Shown piece after piece: positions 1 to 8,203 of a DNA stretch of 64,000 nucleotides. A model generated the notes under the pieces. It made no database searches. It worked only from the letters and a program-made list of their open reading frames with translations, and was not told where the DNA came from. The stretch is from positions 2,145,001-2,209,000 of the forward strand of contig NC_014010.1 in NCBI RefSeq assembly GCF_000024465.1. Direction: 5' to 3'. The DNA is from Candidatus Puniceispirillum marinum IMCC1322 (lineage in GTDB: Bacteria; Pseudomonadota; Alphaproteobacteria; Puniceispirillales; Puniceispirillaceae). The position numbers and the translations under genes were made by a program. Every line of letters begins with the position of its first letter. The stretch's first letter is position 1.

Positions 1-122
1 TGATAGATTACCGCGATCTCAGCAATATTGCCGATAAAAGCGAGTTGTTGACTTATATCAGAGATCAAGTTTACGCGTTAAAGGTAACAACTGAAAACTT
101 TTTTCCGCTAGCAATCAAGTAA
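1..122 (+). CDS. C-terminal fragment of an unidentified protein
   Basis: An open frame enters from the left edge (first full codon at position 3) and stops with TAA at 120-122, giving the last 39 residues of a protein that ends in FFPLAIK. The segment is mixed polar and hydrophobic, with no membrane span and no recognisable motif. It is on the plus strand and convergent with the comDE pair, which ends at 293. Family unknown; even its coding status rests only on the open frame and reasonable composition. Confidence 0.45.
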   Translation, partial: IDYRDLSNIADKSELLTYIRDQVYALKVTTENFFPLAIK

Positions 123-238
123 CGTTTTAAATTAAAGACATAAAATGGGGTTAGTCGAAAGGCTGGTGGGTTTTCGTTTGACCTTGCTGAAATGCCTCAC
201 AGGTGAAGCTTTAAGCTTGGTATTTAGACAAGGCATAA

Positions 239-268
239 AAAACCCCCAGCTGTCTCCAGCCAGGGGCA
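239..268 (-). terminator. Rho-independent terminator after comE
   Basis: Read on the minus strand this is a 10-bp stem (two G-U wobbles) closed by a GAGA loop, followed directly by a run of six T residues. It lies about 25 bp beyond the comE stop codon and so ends the comDE transcript. The plus-strand side has no T-run, so termination appears to act on the minus strand. Confidence 0.8.
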
Positions 269-292
269 AATATTTGGAATGTATATGGCCGC

Positions 293-856
293 TTAGGCGT
301 TCCGTCTGCTCACCTCGGTCATGAAACGATGGCGGATCACCGGGGCATCCATTTCAATAACAGGCACCTTGATATTGCCTGACGCACATTTAGACACGAT
401 GATGGTCATCTTGTCGCCTGCCAGGGCTTCTTTCATAACAGCTGGCGTGTCTTCGGCTGAACATTCGATCACATTGTCACAACCGGCGGCTTCGGCCATT
501 TTGGTCAGTGATGTTTTCTTGCCAGCATAAGTCGGCTGATCACCAGTTGATCCATAGCTGCCATTATCAATGATCAGCAGGATAAAATTATCTGCCGGAT
601 TATTGGCAATCGTTGGCAAGGTGCATAGGTTGGTCAGCACCGAACCATCACCGTCAATAGCGATAACTTTGGATTTCTGTGCCAGTGCCAGACCAAGGCC
701 GATAGACGAGGACAGACCCATGGTACCAAGCATATAGAAGTTGCTTGGCTGGTCGTCCATCATATGCAATTCCTGCGACGGCAGACCAATATTACAGATC
801 ACCAGTTCGTCGGAGATAAGCGGAATAAGTTCTTTTAAAACATCACTGCGGATCAT
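293..856 (-). CDS. comE: Sulfopyruvate decarboxylase, beta subunit (TPP-binding)
   Basis: 187 residues, the size of a stand-alone ComE subunit. The thiamine-diphosphate motif is visible as GDGS at residues 69-72 followed by N98 in DNGSYGSTGDQPT, and an MGLSSSIGLGLALA helix precedes it. With the alpha subunit it should decarboxylate 3-sulfopyruvate to sulfoacetaldehyde. In bacteria this step serves sulfolactate/cysteate catabolism rather than coenzyme M synthesis (known of the family). It starts two bases after the comD stop, so the two are co-translated. A phosphonopyruvate decarboxylase is the main alternative, but that enzyme is normally one fused chain of about 380 residues and its partner PEP mutase is not nearby. 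Confidence 0.85.
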   Translation of the reverse strand: MIRSDVLKELIPLISDELVICNIGLPSQELHMMDDQPSNFYMLGTMGLSSSIGLGLALAQKSKVIAIDGDGSVLTNLCTLPTIANNPADNFILLIIDNGSYGSTGDQPTYAGKKTSLTKMAEAAGCDNVIECSAEDTPAVMKEALAGDKMTIIVSKCASGNIKVPVIEMDAPVIRHRFMTEVSRRNA

Positions 857-858
857 GA

Positions 859-1356
859 TTAGTACCCCTGCCAGAAACTGGCATCAGTTAGGATCGCGAC
901 CGGCTTTTTGGCCATGAAGCAATATTTCAGAATATCATCGAGCTCATTTGCATCTTCCTGATCGTGGAAATGATATGTCGGAATGCTCATCTGTGCCAAC
1001 AGCGCCTTTGTGTGCACCGCCATTTCAACCTGGCAGGCTACTGGCTCGCCAATTTCGCCACGATAGCTAATCAGCATCGGCAATGGAATATTGTAATATT
1101 GAATAAGTGTCGCCAGCGTGTTGATGGTAACACCGATCGCCGTATTCTGCATGATGATGGCAGGGCGTTTACCGCCCATATAGGCACCGGCGCAAAGCCC
1201 CATGCCTTCATCTTCTTTGCTCGATGGAATGTGGAAAATATCTTCAGAATTTTCGATTTCGTCAATCACACCTGCCAGCTGTTTGCAGGGTACGGTGGTC
1301 ACAAACTCGACCTTGTTGCGAACAAGGTCTGCAACGATTTTCTTATTTATGGACAT
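859..1356 (-). CDS. comD: Sulfopyruvate decarboxylase, alpha subunit
   Basis: 165 residues corresponding to the pyrimidine-binding half of a TPP enzyme. The segment PSSKEDEGMGLCAGAYMGGK (residues 44-63) carries the conserved glutamate that activates TPP, and MQNTAIGVTINTL (69-81) matches the family's MQNSGLG-type loop. It forms the decarboxylase with the downstream beta subunit; neither half should work alone. It is the first gene of a two-gene operon ending at the 239-268 terminator. No sulfolactate dehydrogenase, sulfoacetaldehyde acetyltransferase (xsc) or sulfonate transporter lies in the window, so the pathway around it must be encoded elsewhere. Confidence 0.85.
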   Translation of the reverse strand: MSINKKIVADLVRNKVEFVTTVPCKQLAGVIDEIENSEDIFHIPSSKEDEGMGLCAGAYMGGKRPAIIMQNTAIGVTINTLATLIQYYNIPLPMLISYRGEIGEPVACQVEMAVHTKALLAQMSIPTYHFHDQEDANELDDILKYCFMAKKPVAILTDASFWQGY

Positions 1357-1464
1357 AATAGTAACTCTGTTTTGTACCGAACCATTATAAAGAGGACCGG
1401 CAGATTAATGAGGTTTCTTATAACGCAGAGTGAAGTTATTGTGCAACTGCATGAGCCAATTATT

Positions 1465-1818
1465 TTAAACTGTGCGAAAAGCGGTGTAAGCCGCGTCACA
1501 TTTAGCACACATGATGAAGTCATTAACATGTAACCCCATAATCTTGTGTGACCACCATGTTATGGTGACATTGCCCCATTCGGTTAGAATGGCTGGGTGA
1601 TGCCCTTCATCCTCGGCAATGGCACCAACGGCATTTGTAAATGCCAATGCCGCGGCAAAATCAGTAAAGTTGTAGATTTGATGCAGTTTCTGGGTGCCGT
1701 CATCGTCACGTAACGTCCAGCGCGGATAAGAGGCCAGAAAGTTTTTAATTTCAACGTCCGTGGCCTTTGGCGCATCAAGGCGACAGGCTTCACATGTTTT
1801 CTGACTTAACTCTGACAT
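1465..1818 (-). CDS. phhB: Pterin-4a-carbinolamine dehydratase
   Basis: 117 residues from the chosen ATG at 1818, which has a GAGAGGGA-type ribosome site just upstream; an in-frame ATG at 1872 would add 18 residues unlike the family. The signature DEGHHPAILTEWGNVTITWW with a following SHKIMGLHVNDF contains the active-site histidines of PCD/DCoH proteins. The enzyme dehydrates 4a-hydroxytetrahydrobiopterin formed by aromatic amino-acid hydroxylases. An N-terminal CEAC motif is typical of bacterial members. No phenylalanine hydroxylase is present nearby, so its hydroxylase partner, or a role in another pterin pathway, is not evident here. Confidence 0.9.
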   Translation of the reverse strand: MSELSQKTCEACRLDAPKATDVEIKNFLASYPRWTLRDDDGTQKLHQIYNFTDFAAALAFTNAVGAIAEDEGHHPAILTEWGNVTITWWSHKIMGLHVNDFIMCAKCDAAYTAFRTV

Positions 1819-1832
1819 GATGCTTTCCCTCT

Positions 1833-2852
1833 CTAGCTCGCAGCATTCCGACCATAATAGCCAAGATACCACTCGACAAAATATTGCACGCCATCACGCA
1901 CTGCCGTATCTGGCTGGAAGCCAACCCATTTGCCAAGTTCGGTTGTATCGGCTGATGTTGCTGGCACGTCGCCAGGTTGCATGGGCATGAAATTCTTTTT
2001 GGCCTCGATACCCAGAGCAGACTCAAGCGCGCCGATATAATCCATCAAAGGCGTCGGGTTCCCATTACCAATATTGAACACGCGATAGGGCGCGGCGGCG
2101 GTGGCCGGATCGGGATTGTGGGCATCATAATCGGGATTGGCGGTTGCGGTTTTATCCAATACGCGGATCACGCCTTCGACAATATCATCAATATAGGTGA
2201 AATCACGCACCATCTCGCCATTATTGAAAACGTCGATCTCGCGGCCTTCCATCATCGCTTTGGTAAATAGAAACAGCGCCATATCTGGTCGCCCCCATGG
2301 CCCGTAAACGGTAAAAAAGCGCAAACCCGTTGTTGGCAGATCGTAGAGATGGCTATAGGTATGCGCCATCAATTCATTGGCTTTTTTGGTCGCGGCATAG
2401 AGGCTGACCGGATGATCGATATTGTGATGCTCGCTAAACGGCATTGCGACATTACCGCCATAGACCGATGACGAACTCGCATAGGCAAGATGCACCACAT
2501 CATTATGCCGGCAGCCTTCAAGAATGTTGATAAAGCCTTGCAGATTAGCGTCAATATAGGCATGGGGATTGGTCAGTGAATAGCGGACACCGGCTTGCGC
2601 GGCCAGATGAATAACGCGGTCAGGTTTTTGGGTGGCGAATAAGCTTTCCATTGCGTCTTTGTCTTCGACGCTAATCTGATGAAAGCTGAAATTCTTATGC
2701 GATGTTAGGCGGGCAAGACGCGCCTGTTTCAAAGACACATCATAATAATCATTCAAATTGTCAACGCCGATAACCTGGTCACCGCGCGCCAAGAGCCGCA
2801 AACTTGAATGCATTCCGATAAAGCCAGCAGCGCCAGTTACAAGTATTTTCAC
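1833..2852 (-). CDS. UDP-glucuronate 4-epimerase (CapI/LpsL-type)
   Basis: Extended SDR of about 340 residues. The NAD site is [15 protein letters not shown] at the N-terminus, followed by [18 protein letters not shown], a hallmark of UDP-glucuronate 4-epimerases. The catalytic set is [11 protein letters not shown] and the YAATK active site (Tyr-x3-Lys); [16 protein letters not shown] and [10 protein letters not shown] are further family blocks. It interconverts UDP-glucuronate and UDP-galacturonate for surface polysaccharide. The start is one of two tandem GTG codons (2855, 2852) behind an AGG; the upstream in-frame ATG would add an unnatural extension. It stands apart from the polysaccharide locus beginning at 7 kb but may feed it. 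Confidence 0.85.
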   Translation of the reverse strand: MKILVTGAAGFIGMHSSLRLLARGDQVIGVDNLNDYYDVSLKQARLARLTSHKNFSFHQISVEDKDAMESLFATQKPDRVIHLAAQAGVRYSLTNPHAYIDANLQGFINILEGCRHNDVVHLAYASSSSVYGGNVAMPFSEHHNIDHPVSLYAATKKANELMAHTYSHLYDLPTTGLRFFTVYGPWGRPDMALFLFTKAMMEGREIDVFNNGEMVRDFTYIDDIVEGVIRVLDKTATANPDYDAHNPDPATAAAPYRVFNIGNGNPTPLMDYIGALESALGIEAKKNFMPMQPGDVPATSADTTELGKWVGFQPDTAVRDGVQYFVEWYLGYYGRNAAS

Positions 2853-2947
2853 CACTTTGCCTATGGTTATGATTAAAACAAGCGTCAAATTAGCTGGTCT
2901 GAAACAGAATAGCCAGCAAACTTGTTGCAATCTTAGGTTTGTCAGCT

Positions 2948-3655
2948 TTATGTTTTTGTTTGGTTAACACGCTTTGATAATGCGGCTGGGCTCTCGACGC
3001 GCTCCGAATAACGATCTACCAGATAATCTGCTTGTCCGCGTGTCATCAGAGTAAATTTCATCAATTCTTCGACCACATCGACAACACGGTTATAAAAAGG
3101 CGAGGCCAGCATGCGCCCCTCATCATCAAATTCGTTATATACTTTTGGGACAGATGATTGATTGGGAATCGTCAGCATACGCATCCAGCGCCCCAAAATA
3201 CGCATCTGATTAACCGTATTAAAACTTTGCGAACCACCATTGACCTGCATCAGTGCCAGCGTCTTGCCCTGGGTAGGTCGTACGCCGCCAAGTGCGAGGG
3301 GAATCCAGTCAATCTGTGTTTTTAGGATGGCTGTCATCGCGCCATGTCGTTCGGGCGATATCCACACCATACCATCAGCCCAGATCGCCAGATCGCGTAA
3401 TTCCTGTACCTTTGGATGCTCGGCATCTGCATCATCAGGCAATGGCAAGCCGCTGGGATTATAGGTTCTGGCTTCGGCGCCAAAGGCAGTCAATAGCCGC
3501 ATCACCTCTTCGGCCAGTAGCCGTGAATAGGAACGCGCGCGAAGCGATCCATAGAGTACCAGAATGCGGGGTGGATTATCAGCGCTCTGCGCTTTGAAAT
3601 CGTCTGCCATGGCGGCAATATCTTCAGGCGCAATTTGTGGCAGATCAATCGTCAC
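2948..3655 (-). CDS. arsH: ArsH-type NADPH-dependent FMN reductase
   Basis: 235 residues with a flavodoxin-like fold. The FMN-phosphate loop is [17 protein letters not shown] (residues 34-50) and the second flavin loop is [20 protein letters not shown], both diagnostic for Ars[21 protein letters not shown] is a further family block. ArsH oxidises trivalent methyl- and phenyl-arsenicals and has NADPH:FMN oxidoreductase activity (known). There is no arsR or arsenic transporter beside it. An arsenate reductase/aquaporin pair lies 52 kb away at 55.1-56.3 kb, so the arsenic genes are dispersed. Confidence 0.9.
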   Translation of the reverse strand: MTIDLPQIAPEDIAAMADDFKAQSADNPPRILVLYGSLRARSYSRLLAEEVMRLLTAFGAEARTYNPSGLPLPDDADAEHPKVQELRDLAIWADGMVWISPERHGAMTAILKTQIDWIPLALGGVRPTQGKTLALMQVNGGSQSFNTVNQMRILGRWMRMLTIPNQSSVPKVYNEFDDEGRMLASPFYNRVVDVVEELMKFTLMTRGQADYLVDRYSERVESPAALSKRVNQTKT

Positions 3656-3695
3656 GGCAAATCCTTGTTATTATCAATAAATAATTCTGTTTAGC

Positions 3696-4616
3696 TTAAA
3701 GCGGGCGAACAGCATATAACAGGTTCAAGAAAATGATCATCACGACAATTGTGATGAAAACGGCAAAGATAAGATTTCTGACTTCGCCTCGCTGATATGA
3801 TCGTTTCGGCAGGGGGACCTGATCTTCATCCGTCTTATCACCGCTTCCTGTATCAAGATAGAATATGCCCTGTTTCGGGTTCCAGCCGATAATGGCATGG
3901 GGCTGGTCGTGCAATGTTTTGACATAGGCCGGGTTGTCCAGCGCATCGTAAATCGCCTGCAGTTCCTTAATGTTTTCCGAATCATCGATGGTAGTTTTAA
4001 GAATGTCAAAATGATGCGCGGCGCTCATGGTATCACTTTTTTCAAGCTGGGATAATTTGGTCTTGATCATGCGCAACAACTGATCGGCTGTGAGCGTATC
4101 ATCCGGCGTGCCACCTTCAGTTTGTCTTGTCTTTGTCTTGTCACCCTTTTTGGGTTTGGGGGTTGCTGGGCTATGATTTTTACCCTCTGGCATGTCCAAC
4201 CGGTCTATGCCATTTGGATTGTCCATATTATCAGCGTCAGTATCATCCTCATCAGGGGTGCCATCGTCATGATCCGTCCCACCAAGCGCAACATCAAGCT
4301 CGTTGGCAACATCATCAACATCTGTATTGCCCAGCTCTTTTGCCCGCCTTAACAGGGTTATTCCTTTATCAACATCTTTGTCTATTTTCGTACCAGCGAT
4401 CAGTAAACGCCCCATCGCCAGCAAGGCATCAGGATGTTCGTTTTCAGCGGCTAGCATTAGATAATGCAGGGCAACATCCCATGTTGTATCGGTGTTCGCC
4501 TTGGTGTCTTCATAAGCATCAAAGACGGCAAAGGCCGCGTTGCTATCATCGGCATCAGCTTTTACTTTGAGATTTGCAACGTCTGTTGGCATTGGTTCAC
4601 TATCTTGATCTGGCAC
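3696..4616 (-). CDS. Uncharacterised SEL1/TPR-like, C-terminally anchored membrane protein
   Basis: 306 residues, not recognised as a named family. Residues about 45-100 resemble SEL1-type alpha-helical repeats (ALHYLMLAAENEHPDALLAM, then GITLLRRAKELGN). They are followed by a very acidic Asp/Asn-rich linker (about 112-140), a lysine-rich patch, a helical segment and one hydrophobic span near the C-terminus (about 281-303). This suggests a cytoplasmic domain tethered by a tail anchor, perhaps a scaffold for protein contacts (inference). It is followed on the same strand by ArsH and preceded by two more small envelope-type proteins of unknown function. Confidence 0.6.
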   Translation of the reverse strand: MPDQDSEPMPTDVANLKVKADADDSNAAFAVFDAYEDTKANTDTTWDVALHYLMLAAENEHPDALLAMGRLLIAGTKIDKDVDKGITLLRRAKELGNTDVDDVANELDVALGGTDHDDGTPDEDDTDADNMDNPNGIDRLDMPEGKNHSPATPKPKKGDKTKTRQTEGGTPDDTLTADQLLRMIKTKLSQLEKSDTMSAAHHFDILKTTIDDSENIKELQAIYDALDNPAYVKTLHDQPHAIIGWNPKQGIFYLDTGSGDKTDEDQVPLPKRSYQRGEVRNLIFAVFITIVVMIIFLNLLYAVRPL

Positions 4617-4643
4617 ATGTTATTAAATTACCAAATTCTAATA

Positions 4644-5051
4644 TTATTTGGATTCTTTGCCAAATTGTTCTTTCATGGCGCCAAAAATTGAGTCCAGTCG
4701 TGGTGGTTGACTACATTCGGCAATGAGGGTGACTTTCTCCTTTACCGGCTTGGCAAGGTCATCATAGGCAAAGTCGGGATAAAGCGGACTTATCGCCAGT
4801 TTGACCGTGACATTATCTGGCAGGGTCATATGTGCCATGTTGCCATGAAAGTGGGCGCTTCGCCCTAGCTCAGGCACAATAACAATGAAAACATCGTCTT
4901 CCATCTCACAACGATTATCAAGTGTCACGGAGACCATGATATCCTGTGGTGGGGCTAGGGCGGCTTTGATGGGCGGCCATAATAACCAATAGGCAGCGAC
5001 TGCAAACCCAATAAACAAACAAGTTCCAGCAGAATAAGCCAATATGCGCAT
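4644..5051 (-). CDS. Uncharacterised membrane-anchored periplasmic protein
   Basis: 135 residues with one N-terminal hydrophobic segment (about residues 5-30, ending in YWLLWPPIKAAL) that acts as a signal anchor or uncleaved signal. A soluble, probably beta-rich domain follows (VSVTLDNRCEMEDDVFIVIV). Two cysteines in the soluble part (in NRCEMED and AECSQPP) could form a disulfide in the periplasm. No family recognised. It sits 27 bp upstream of the SEL1-like protein gene on the same strand and about 50 bp downstream of another small secreted protein gene, so the three may be co-transcribed. Confidence 0.55.
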   Translation of the reverse strand: MRILAYSAGTCLFIGFAVAAYWLLWPPIKAALAPPQDIMVSVTLDNRCEMEDDVFIVIVPELGRSAHFHGNMAHMTLPDNVTVKLAISPLYPDFAYDDLAKPVKEKVTLIAECSQPPRLDSIFGAMKEQFGKESK

Positions 5052-5104
5052 TACATACAGTCCTCAACAAGACACAACATATCTACGTCTTGCAAGATAC
5101 AGGC

Positions 5105-5473
5105 CTAATCGAGCGCCATGCAATTATAAGTGAAGGTTTTGTCTTCATTTATTATTTTAATATAAACCAGCTTATCAAAATCAACCAAAGTGGTGACCAT
5201 CGTTCCGTTTATATCTGCCCGACAGGAAAAGCTATCACTACCTATCTGCATGCTGTCGCAATAATCCCCCTCGGTCAGTTCGACCCAGAGATTTTTTTTG
5301 GGGCGCATTTCATAGGTTGAACGGCCAATGAGCGGGGTTTTCTGGCGAAATCCAATCCAAGCCTCAGAGTTATTGTCACAGAGTATAGTCGAAATACCAA
5401 TCGCCATAGCGGATGATGGCGCCAGACAGACTGTCAGCATTACGATCATTGATTTCACAATAGCATGTCGCAT
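5105..5473 (-). CDS. Small secreted protein of unknown function
   Basis: 122 residues with a clear Sec signal peptide: a charged start, the hydrophobic core MIVMLTVCLAPSSAMA, and a likely cut after AMA near residue 24. The mature part holds four cysteines (in ILCDNN, DYCDSM, FSCRAD and YNCMAL), suggesting two disulfides in the periplasm, and is predicted beta-rich. No homology recognised. It begins only 3 bp after the stop of the SDR gene and precedes two further envelope-type genes on the same strand, so it may belong to one transcription unit with them. Confidence 0.55.
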   Translation of the reverse strand: MRHAIVKSMIVMLTVCLAPSSAMAIGISTILCDNNSEAWIGFRQKTPLIGRSTYEMRPKKNLWVELTEGDYCDSMQIGSDSFSCRADINGTMVTTLVDFDKLVYIKIINEDKTFTYNCMALD

Positions 5474-5476
5474 GAT

Positions 5477-6313
5477 CTATATCCGACGCGCTAGCGCATC
5501 GAGCGCCCGGCTGGATAAAAGGCGTTTGGCGACCATCATTAGACTGGTTGCCAGGGTTATGCGATAGCGCAATTTTGGCTGTTTTGACTCGGCGGCGTGT
5601 ATCACCGCTTTTGTCACGGCATCGACTTGCAATTCGAATGTATCCTTGGGTGGATCAATAGCGCTAAGGCGTGGGATCAAGCCTTTACGATAAATGGGTT
5701 CCAGTGCGGCGCCCTCCCATTTTATCCAGCGTTGAAATTGAATATAGGCATTTTCGCGGATGCGTGTGCGAATAGGGCCTGGCTCGATAAGGATAATTTT
5801 TATACCACTGCCATACAATTCAAGCCGCATGGTGTCGGTCAGGCCTTCAAGAGCAAATTTGGTGGCGTTATAGGCACCGCGAAAGCGCATGGCGGCAAAC
5901 CCCAGTACCGAAGAATTCTGAATGATACGGCCTGAATTTTGCGCGCGCATAAGCGGTATGACAGCGCGCGTCAAGCTATGCCAGCCAAAGAAATTGGCTT
6001 CAAAAATGCTACGTAAAGCATCAGTTGGCAGATCTTCGACAGCAGCCGGAATGGCATAAGCGCCATTATTGAATAGCACGTCAAGCCGCCCGCCTGTTAT
6101 GTTCAGCGCATCGGCAAGGCCGGTTTCGATGGTTTCGGGTTTTTCATAATCAATTAAAACCGTATCAAGACCATATTTTGTGCGTAGCGCGTCACAATCT
6201 TGCTGTTTGCGGCATGACGCGATCACCAACCATCCCCGCTGTTGCATTGTTATCGCCGTGTCACGGCCGATACCACTCGAACATCCGGTAATGAGAATGC
6301 TTTGTTGTGTCAT
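5477..6313 (-). CDS. Short-chain dehydrogenase/reductase (SDR family)
   Basis: 278 residues, classical SDR. The cofactor loop is TGCSSGIG (9-16), NNGA stands at 82-85, the catalytic Ser at about 134-135 (QNSSVLG) and Tyr148-x3-Lys152 in YNATK. PGPIRT is the usual loop after the sixth strand. The C-terminal part (about 240-278) is basic with a hydrophobic helix, resembling membrane-associated SDRs acting on lipids or retinoid-like substrates. The substrate cannot be read from sequence. It is first in the minus-strand run that continues into the small secreted protein. Confidence 0.8.
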   Translation of the reverse strand: MTQQSILITGCSSGIGRDTAITMQQRGWLVIASCRKQQDCDALRTKYGLDTVLIDYEKPETIETGLADALNITGGRLDVLFNNGAYAIPAAVEDLPTDALRSIFEANFFGWHSLTRAVIPLMRAQNSGRIIQNSSVLGFAAMRFRGAYNATKFALEGLTDTMRLELYGSGIKIILIEPGPIRTRIRENAYIQFQRWIKWEGAALEPIYRKGLIPRLSAIDPPKDTFELQVDAVTKAVIHAAESKQPKLRYRITLATSLMMVAKRLLSSRALDALARRI

Positions 6314-6356
6314 GATATACCCAAGCCTTCGTCCCTTTTACAGGGATGTTGTGCCA

Positions 6357-6385
6357 TAAAAAACGGAGCAGCAAAAGCTGCTCCG
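6357..6385 (-). terminator. Perfect hairpin with T-tract on the minus strand
   Basis: A 9-bp perfect stem (CGGAGCAGC / GCTGCTCCG, 6364-6385) has a 4-nt loop. On the minus strand it is followed at once by a run of seven T, the form of an intrinsic terminator. It lies upstream of the SDR start and so would terminate something transcribed leftward from the 6390-6480 region, or act as an attenuator in an SDR leader. No gene is visible in that stretch. Confidence 0.6.
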
Positions 6386-6423
6386 AGTTTAGGGAGAAAA
6401 AACATGCGTAATATATATACGGC

Positions 6424-6458
6424 AGATTAACGAATTAAGTTAATCTCACGTTTATAAT
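6424..6458 (+). promoter_or_regulatory. Promoter of the cupin gene with dyad operator
   Basis: A perfect inverted repeat (AGATTAAC at 6424-6431 and GTTAATCT at 6439-6446, 7-nt spacer) lies just upstream of a consensus -10 box TATAAT at 6453-6458. The -35 position (about 6430-6435) falls inside the dyad, so a dimeric regulator bound there would block RNA polymerase. The coding start follows at 6491 after a GAAAGGAC ribosome site. The binding protein is not identified. Confidence 0.65.
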
Positions 6459-6490
6459 ACCACGATAGACAATAACAGAAAGGACTTCCC

Positions 6491-6964
6491 ATGCCTAAAA
6501 TAGATTGTGAAACGCTTGAAATGGTCAAAGGCCGCTATTTGTCATCTCTGGCCGCTTATACAAAAGGCATAACCGATAATTATGTCAAAGGCGCGGTGGG
6601 TGACAAGGCTGGACTAACCCAGTTTGGGGTGAATAGGGCGGTTCTGGAACCGGGTGCAGGCACGTCAATGCGGCATTGGCATGTCAATCAGGATGAATTC
6701 GTGATTGTTGTCGAAGGTACCGTGACCCTGATCGATGATGACGGCGAACATCAGTTACACGCAGGTGATTGCGCAGGCTTCAAGGCGGGTGATGCGAATG
6801 GTCATCATATCATCAACAAATCCGACAAAGTGGCGACCCTGTTTGAGATTGGGACGCGCACAGAGACCGAGACCACTTACTATGCCGATCATGATCTGAT
6901 GGTTACCAAACGGGATGGTGACTATCATTTCACGAGAAAGAATGGTGAGAGTTTACCAGATTAG
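6491..6964 (+). CDS. Single-domain cupin protein
   Basis: 157 residues. Cupin motif 1 is present as GTSMRHWHVNQDEFVIVVEG (His-x-His, Glu and Gly in the classic spacing) and motif 2 as GDCAGFKAGDANGHHIINKS, giving a three-His/one-Glu metal site. Such monocupins bind a metal and a small acid or sugar; the substrate is unknown. A clear ribosome site (AAAGGAC) precedes the ATG. It is a single-gene unit with its own promoter and dyad operator, divergent from the SDR gene, which suggests regulation in response to a specific ligand. Confidence 0.8.
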   Translation: MPKIDCETLEMVKGRYLSSLAAYTKGITDNYVKGAVGDKAGLTQFGVNRAVLEPGAGTSMRHWHVNQDEFVIVVEGTVTLIDDDGEHQLHAGDCAGFKAGDANGHHIINKSDKVATLFEIGTRTETETTYYADHDLMVTKRDGDYHFTRKNGESLPD

Positions 6965-7089
6965 TGTCTGTCGATACAGCAAGCCATATCAGACGCCAAA
7001 TAACTTGTATTCAGTGTTGTAATATGGTTGCTTGGCACCAAATGAGGCAAGGTCTGTCGATCAGGCCAATGGACTAGACGCGAGATCAA

Positions 7090-8187
7090 ATGACTGGATT
7101 ACCTGACATTTTTATAACGATGGGTTTCTTGCCACTGATGGGACTCATTTTTTCAGCGATTATCACATTGATAATTGTGCAGACTGCGCCGCTTCATGCG
7201 CGCTTCACGGCTGACACGAATGCTGGTCCCCAAAAGATTCATCAACATAGTACACCCCGTATCGGTGGTGTGGCTATATTCATCAGCATGGTGATGATAG
7301 GTTTTCTGGGCGTGTTTGATGCTAATCCCATTTTGCCTGTTGTGATTGGTGCGGCTATTCCGGTGTTTCTTGGCGGGTTGTTGGAAGATGTAAAAGGCCG
7401 TGTGTCACCCAGACTGCGGCTTTTACTTGCCATTATATCGGGCGCATGTTTTGTCTATTTGTCGGGTTTCACAATCACGCGTGTTAGCTTTGCGCCTATG
7501 GATGCCATGCTGGCGGTGCCAGTTATCGCGGCTGGGTTTACCATTTTCACCATCACGCTATTTGCTAATGCGGTCAATATAATTGATGGATTGAATGGCC
7601 TGTCGATTGGCACGTCTGTATTGATCGCAGGTGCTGTAGCTACTGTTGCGGGCGGTGTTGGTGACATAGAGCTGATGACCATCAGCATGGTCTTTGCGGC
7701 GAGTGTTCTGGGTGTAGTCCTGTTTAATTTTCCAAAAGGCAAAATTTTTGTGGGTGACGGCGGTGCTTATTTTATGGGTGCTTTCGTAGCTTTTCTGCTG
7801 ATTATGTTGCCTGAACGGAATGAAGCTGTGTCGCCATTCATGAGTTTGCTTCTGGTAATCTATCCGTCCTATGAATTGGTGCGCTCGACGATTAGACGGC
7901 TTATTGCCAGCGATAGTCAGGCGTTGCAACCGGATCAAAAGCATCTACATAGTCTGGTTTACCAATATTATGTGCAGCGTGATAAAGAAGGTTTTTTAAA
8001 TTCAAATGCACGCGCTGGACTCACAATGTTGATTTTCCCATTATTTACCAGCCTCTGGGCTTTTGTCAGCATATCAAGTGCTGAATATGCGTTAGTTGGC
8101 ATTTTAATCTTCGTGGCTGGGTATGAAATACTTTCGCGCCAGTTTTATGATGTATCGAAAAAGTCCAAAGATAATATTGTTGGCTGA
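7090..8187 (+). CDS. WecA/MraY-like polyprenyl-phosphate HexNAc-1-P transferase
   Basis: 365 residues with about ten membrane segments. Family blocks are PQKIHQHSTPRIGG (47-60), GGLLEDVKGRVSPRLR (95-110), NAVNIIDGLNGLSIG (160-174, with the Mg-binding Asp), FVGDGGAYFMG (220-230) and the His-rich loop DQKHLHS (282-288). These are hallmarks of the glycosyltransferase family 4 transferases that put a sugar-1-phosphate on undecaprenyl phosphate. Absence of the MraY-specific context and the polysaccharide neighbourhood favour a WecA/WbpL-like role in starting O-antigen or capsule repeats. The usual DD pair reads ED, a mild deviation. Confidence 0.85.
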   Translation: MTGLPDIFITMGFLPLMGLIFSAIITLIIVQTAPLHARFTADTNAGPQKIHQHSTPRIGGVAIFISMVMIGFLGVFDANPILPVVIGAAIPVFLGGLLEDVKGRVSPRLRLLLAIISGACFVYLSGFTITRVSFAPMDAMLAVPVIAAGFTIFTITLFANAVNIIDGLNGLSIGTSVLIAGAVATVAGGVGDIELMTISMVFAASVLGVVLFNFPKGKIFVGDGGAYFMGAFVAFLLIMLPERNEAVSPFMSLLLVIYPSYELVRSTIRRLIASDSQALQPDQKHLHSLVYQYYVQRDKEGFLNSNARAGLTMLIFPLFTSLWAFVSISSAEYALVGILIFVAGYEILSRQFYDVSKKSKDNIVG

Positions 8188-8203
8188 GGATAAGAGTTTC
8201 ATT

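Noticed and set aside
293-1356. Phosphonopyruvate decarboxylase or acetolactate synthase for the TPP-enzyme pair
   Set aside because: Those are single chains of about 380 or 550 residues; two separate subunits of 165 and 187 residues with the ComD and ComE motifs fit sulfopyruvate decarboxylase better.
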